A program made the translations under genes and the position numbers. Below, one piece after another: positions 61,338 through 64,000 of a DNA stretch of 64,000 nucleotides. The DNA is from CAUZIZ01 sp965218775. Lineage in GTDB: Bacteria > Acidobacteriota > UBA6911 > RPQK01 > JAJDTT01. The stretch spans positions 992,001-1,056,000 of the forward strand of contig CBDCLS010000003.1 in NCBI GenBank assembly GCA_965218775.1, given 5' to 3'. The notes beneath the pieces were generated by a model. The model was not told the origin of the DNA, made no database searches, and was given only the letters and a program-made list of their open reading frames with translations. Each line of letters begins with the position of its first letter. Position 1 is the stretch's first letter.

Positions 61338-63347
61338 CTAGCCAATGGTAAGATCGACCAGGTCGTTCTTCTTCTCTTTCTTGAGGACCATCTCCTCGTA
61401 GTACTCTCGCACCGCGGCGGCTTCCTTCGCTGCCTTCCGCTTCATCATCTTCTCATCCCGAGTAGTCTGGGGCAGCGTGGTCCGTTCCTTGACCCGATCG
61501 GCATCGTCCTGGCGAATCCGCAGGGAGTGATCATAGCTTTGCAGGTCGGCATTGTTGCCGCCGGCAAAGATCTCGTGGCGGCCGTGCTCTTTATACCAAT
61601 CAGCCACGGTGGCATTCATGTGCATGTGCTCGAGGATCTGGCGCCAGCCATGCCCGGTGTTGTAGGCACAGAAGGAAATCTCACCTTGCTGAGTGGCGTA
61701 AGGGATGATGCACATCTCGGTGCGCCGAAAATCGTAGTTGAACAGGTCCTGGAACCACATTCCTGCAACGAAGAGGAAATTCCAGGGATCTTCCCGCCGC
61801 TTCTTACCGTCGCCGTAGTCCTTCCCGCTCAGGCCGAAGCTCTTGTCGAACTTCTTCAGGACGTCGAGCAGGGTCAGCCGAGAGGGAGCCTTGAAGGGGC
61901 TGTAGTTCTTGAGGAGGGCGAGGCCCACCATGAAGTTCGAGAACCGAGGTCCTCGGCCGGAGTCGGTGACCTTCCTCATATCCCCTACGAGCCCCGGAAT
62001 ATTGAGAAACTGGGGAACCGGAGCCCACTCCTTGGTCTCTTTGTCAATCATCATCGCCGTTCCCACGCCGCAGTTGGGATGGCAGCCGCAGCTGACCTGT
62101 CCCCATTCGGCGCTGGGCCCGTGGACCAGATCAGCGAAGTCGGCAAACGAACCCATCAGGGAAAGGGGAAACCAGTCTCGGGTCGGTTCGGTCATGCCGG
62201 TCTGCTCCTTCACATCCCTTGCCAGGTGAGAGAGGGTGTAGCGTTGACGCAGACGACGCTCCTCCGTGATTTCCTCATCTCTTCCGGTGAAAGACACCGG
62301 CTGAAACGCGATGAAGGCAATCTTCTTGGGATTATCCATGGCGAAGCGGACGATAGGACCCACTTGATCGTTGTTGACATCGTTGACCAGGGTGGTCACC
62401 AGCACGATCTCGATTCCCGCGCTGTGCATGTTTTCGATCGCCCGCAGCTTGACGTCGAACAGATTACCTATGTGTCGGTGGCTGTTGGCGTCGTTGCCGA
62501 TTCCGTCGAACTGAAAATAGCAGTAGCGAAGACCGGACTCCGCTGCCCTTTTTGCGAAATCAAAGCTCTTGGCGAATTCGATTCCGTTGCTGGCGCACTG
62601 CACGCTGTTGTATCCAATCTTGCGGCAGTACTTGATGGCGCGGAAGAAATGGGGAGAAAGCGTGGGTTCCCCACCAGAGAACTGTACCGACATCTGACGG
62701 CGCGGCTTGATCTGCAGAGCGTTGTCGAGAATCTCCTTGATTTCTTCCCATTCCAGCTCGTGGACATAACCGACCTGGTTGGCGTCCATGAAACAGGGGT
62801 CGCACATCATGTTGCAGCGGTTGGTCAGATCGACCGTGAGCACCGAACCCCTTCCATGTTGGATGGTGCTGGAGCCATGGTTGTGGAGGGTGGAGTCATT
62901 GTGCGATCGAATGTCGCGTCCTGGAAAGTTAGCTTCGATCCAGCTCAGGAACTTGGAATCGATGGCCATGATGTCCTCGAACTTACCGTGCTGAGGACAC
63001 TCCTTGATCATCCAGATTTCCCCATCGCGTTCCACGATGGTCGCCTTGATCTCGCCGACCTTTTCATTGATCAGAACCGTATGATCCTGTTCGCCGTTGA
63101 GAATCCGCTCTCGAGATTCCACCACACACTTGGGGCAAAGCGAATCGGTCTGACGCGGCCACCCCAGTGTAGGTTTGGTCTTTTCCCAGGACTTCAACAG
63201 TGGCTTGTCCGACCACTTGGGGGTAAAAGTGGGGCTGGGTCGGTAATTATTGAAAAACTGAATCACGTTGAAGCCAACTCCAGCTCCGAACGACACCGCT
63301 GAGTCAAGACACTTCCAAGCGGCCTTTGTCGCAGTCAAGCTTGGCAT
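61338..63347 (-). CDS. Cysteine-rich radical SAM enzyme, possibly tetraether-synthase-like
   Basis: A 669-residue protein. The N-terminal part has SLCPKCVVE (Cys71, Cys74) and ECPQHGKF (Cys117), like a rubredoxin-type site. The radical SAM site is CNMMCDPC (Cys178, 182, 185), followed by FSGGEPTLSP. Later clusters may be bound by VSCGCHPNCGVG (about residue 420) and EMCIIPYATQQGEISFC (about 540-555). The MJ0619-like enzymes that join lipid chains (Tes and bacterial membrane-spanning lipid synthases) have this CPxC/CPxHG plus radical SAM layout and extra clusters, as I recall. Assignment to that group is an inference. Reactions of MoaA-like methyl-type enzymes are alternatives. Confidence 0.7.
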   Translation of the reverse strand: MPSLTATKAAWKCLDSAVSFGAGVGFNVIQFFNNYRPSPTFTPKWSDKPLLKSWEKTKPTLGWPRQTDSLCPKCVVESRERILNGEQDHTVLINEKVGEIKATIVERDGEIWMIKECPQHGKFEDIMAIDSKFLSWIEANFPGRDIRSHNDSTLHNHGSSTIQHGRGSVLTVDLTNRCNMMCDPCFMDANQVGYVHELEWEEIKEILDNALQIKPRRQMSVQFSGGEPTLSPHFFRAIKYCRKIGYNSVQCASNGIEFAKSFDFAKRAAESGLRYCYFQFDGIGNDANSHRHIGNLFDVKLRAIENMHSAGIEIVLVTTLVNDVNNDQVGPIVRFAMDNPKKIAFIAFQPVSFTGRDEEITEERRLRQRYTLSHLARDVKEQTGMTEPTRDWFPLSLMGSFADFADLVHGPSAEWGQVSCGCHPNCGVGTAMMIDKETKEWAPVPQFLNIPGLVGDMRKVTDSGRGPRFSNFMVGLALLKNYSPFKAPSRLTLLDVLKKFDKSFGLSGKDYGDGKKRREDPWNFLFVAGMWFQDLFNYDFRRTEMCIIPYATQQGEISFCAYNTGHGWRQILEHMHMNATVADWYKEHGRHEIFAGGNNADLQSYDHSLRIRQDDADRVKERTTLPQTTRDEKMMKRKAAKEAAAVREYYEEMVLKKEKKNDLVDLTIG

Positions 63348-63648
63348 CGAGATATATCCTTTCTAAAAGGCGGCTCAGTGAACCACCCGCTTACCTGACA
63401 CTGCCTCGGGTCAATCCAAAGCAAGCCAGGCTTATCTGCATCAATCTACAAAACTCCCTGGCAAAGAACATAGTATTCGTTCTTCAGCTTCTGCCGGTCA
63501 ACCCCAAGTGAACCACCTGGGTGGCAAAGTTCGCTCTTTTTGCCCAAAGTGATTCCGGCGCCGTGACGGTGCCGAAAAGTGCTACAATCAAAGATGGGCG
63601 TGACTGGTACCTTTCTCAGTCACCTCAAGAGAGCTTGGAGGACAAAAC
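63348..63648. promoter_or_regulatory. Intergenic region between divergent radical SAM and NfuA-like genes
   Basis: About 300 bp of probable promoter DNA for both genes. The word TACAAT at 63585-63590, about 60 bp before the NfuA-like start, fits a -10 element, but a good -35 hexamer is not seen. The short word GTGAACCACC recurs at about 63377 and 63508. No gene is recognised. Confidence 0.3.
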
Positions 63649-64000
63649 ATGGTCACTTTCACCGACTCCGCTAGGGAGCATATCTTCAAAGCGCTGCAGA
63701 AAAGTGAGGGCGAGAAGTCCTCGCTCCGCCTGGAGGCGAAGACGAATGGAACGGTGGAGTTTTCCTACAGCATGAAATTGGTGACTCCGGACGAGAAGGC
63801 GGAAGACGACGTCGTCTTCGACGGGGGTGGTTTCGATGTCATCGTCGACCCCAAGAGTGCCGAAAACCTTGAAGGTGCGAGCGTAGACTACGAGGACAAG
63901 GTCATGCGTAGCGGCTTCAAGTTCCACAATCCGAATACGCCTGAGCTCCCGACCTTTGGTGATGGATCGCGACCCGACCTATCGGGCTCCGTGGCCGAGC
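63649..64000 (+). CDS. NfuA-like iron-sulfur carrier protein, N-terminal part (cut by window edge)
   Basis: Starts at 63649 after a GGAGG site and stays open for 117 codons to the window edge. It begins MVTFTDSAREHIFKALQKSE, then FDGGGFDVIVDPKSAENLEG and RSGFKFHNPNTP, which is the degenerate A-type (HesB-like) domain found before the Nfu domain. No Cys is seen yet, as expected for this domain; the CxxC of the Nfu domain should lie beyond the edge. It would deliver iron-sulfur clusters, possibly to enzymes such as the divergently encoded radical SAM protein. Confidence 0.75.
   Translation, partial: MVTFTDSAREHIFKALQKSEGEKSSLRLEAKTNGTVEFSYSMKLVTPDEKAEDDVVFDGGGFDVIVDPKSAENLEGASVDYEDKVMRSGFKFHNPNTPELPTFGDGSRPDLSGSVAE

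Noticed and set aside
61527..63302. A 591-residue plus-strand frame opposite the radical SAM gene
   Set aside because: The minus-strand frame has the radical SAM motifs; the plus frame shows none.

Overview
The window is bacterial chromosome of moderately high G+C content. It is rich in secreted or lipid-anchored carbohydrate-active genes (sulfatase, two BNR sialidases, GHL10-type hydrolases), SSS-family symporters, a Gfo/Idh/MocA dehydrogenase, a PD40/M28/PDZ peptidase and a DUF5666-type exported protein. It also carries a SelW-like gene with an in-frame UGA. This repertoire suggests Acidobacteriota or a neighbouring phylum (Planctomycetota, Verrucomicrobiota, Latescibacterota). No rRNA or ribosomal-protein marker is present, so the phylum is an inference.

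Region 1 (1-24.3 kb) is a glycan and sugar catabolism island. A minus-strand operon (SDR, SSS symporter, amidohydrolase) is followed by a PIN/antitoxin pair. A plus-strand operon then carries sulfatase, sialidase, B12-binding radical SAM protein and a beta-propeller hydrolase-like protein. Further minus-strand genes encode an SSS symporter, a broken FAD oxidoreductase, a GHL10-like lipoprotein, a Tat-exported sialidase and an AAC(3)-like acetyltransferase. Two 1,339-bp IS256-family elements with identical transposases lie in opposite orientation. Each has its own perfect 8-bp target duplication and each splits an exported-protein gene. Miniature elements and dispersed repeats fill the gaps.

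Region 2 (24,859-33,401) is an integrative element in the 3' end of a tRNA-Asp(GUC) gene, bounded by a 52-bp direct repeat. It encodes a tyrosine integrase, two excisionase-type HTH proteins, a primase/PriCT/DUF3987 replication protein, small accessory proteins and an IS4-family insertion. Several of its genes are frameshifted, and a five-copy 27- to 34-bp repeat with a large palindrome lies inside one of them.

Region 3 (33.4-49 kb) is mostly chromosomal: SelW-like selenoprotein, SpeD, a large M28 peptidase, TrmI-type tRNA methyltransferase, copper-type P1B ATPase, an OmpR-type two-component system whose kinase is frameshifted in an 11-C run, a Gfo/Idh/MocA dehydrogenase, a CaCA exchanger, glucose-6-phosphate dehydrogenase and an Eis-like acetyltransferase. 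Near-identical 120-bp repeats lie in opposite orientation at 39 and 49 kb.

Region 4 (49-64 kb) holds a Dpp/Opp-type ABC transporter. Its binding protein and permeases are followed by a deacetylase-like protein, a class V aminotransferase and an amidohydrolase, and its two ATPases are encoded divergently. After these come a zinc-ribbon rhomboid protease, a pterin dehydratase, a large cysteine-rich radical SAM enzyme resembling the tetraether (membrane-spanning lipid) synthase family, and the start of an NfuA-like iron-sulfur gene at the right edge.
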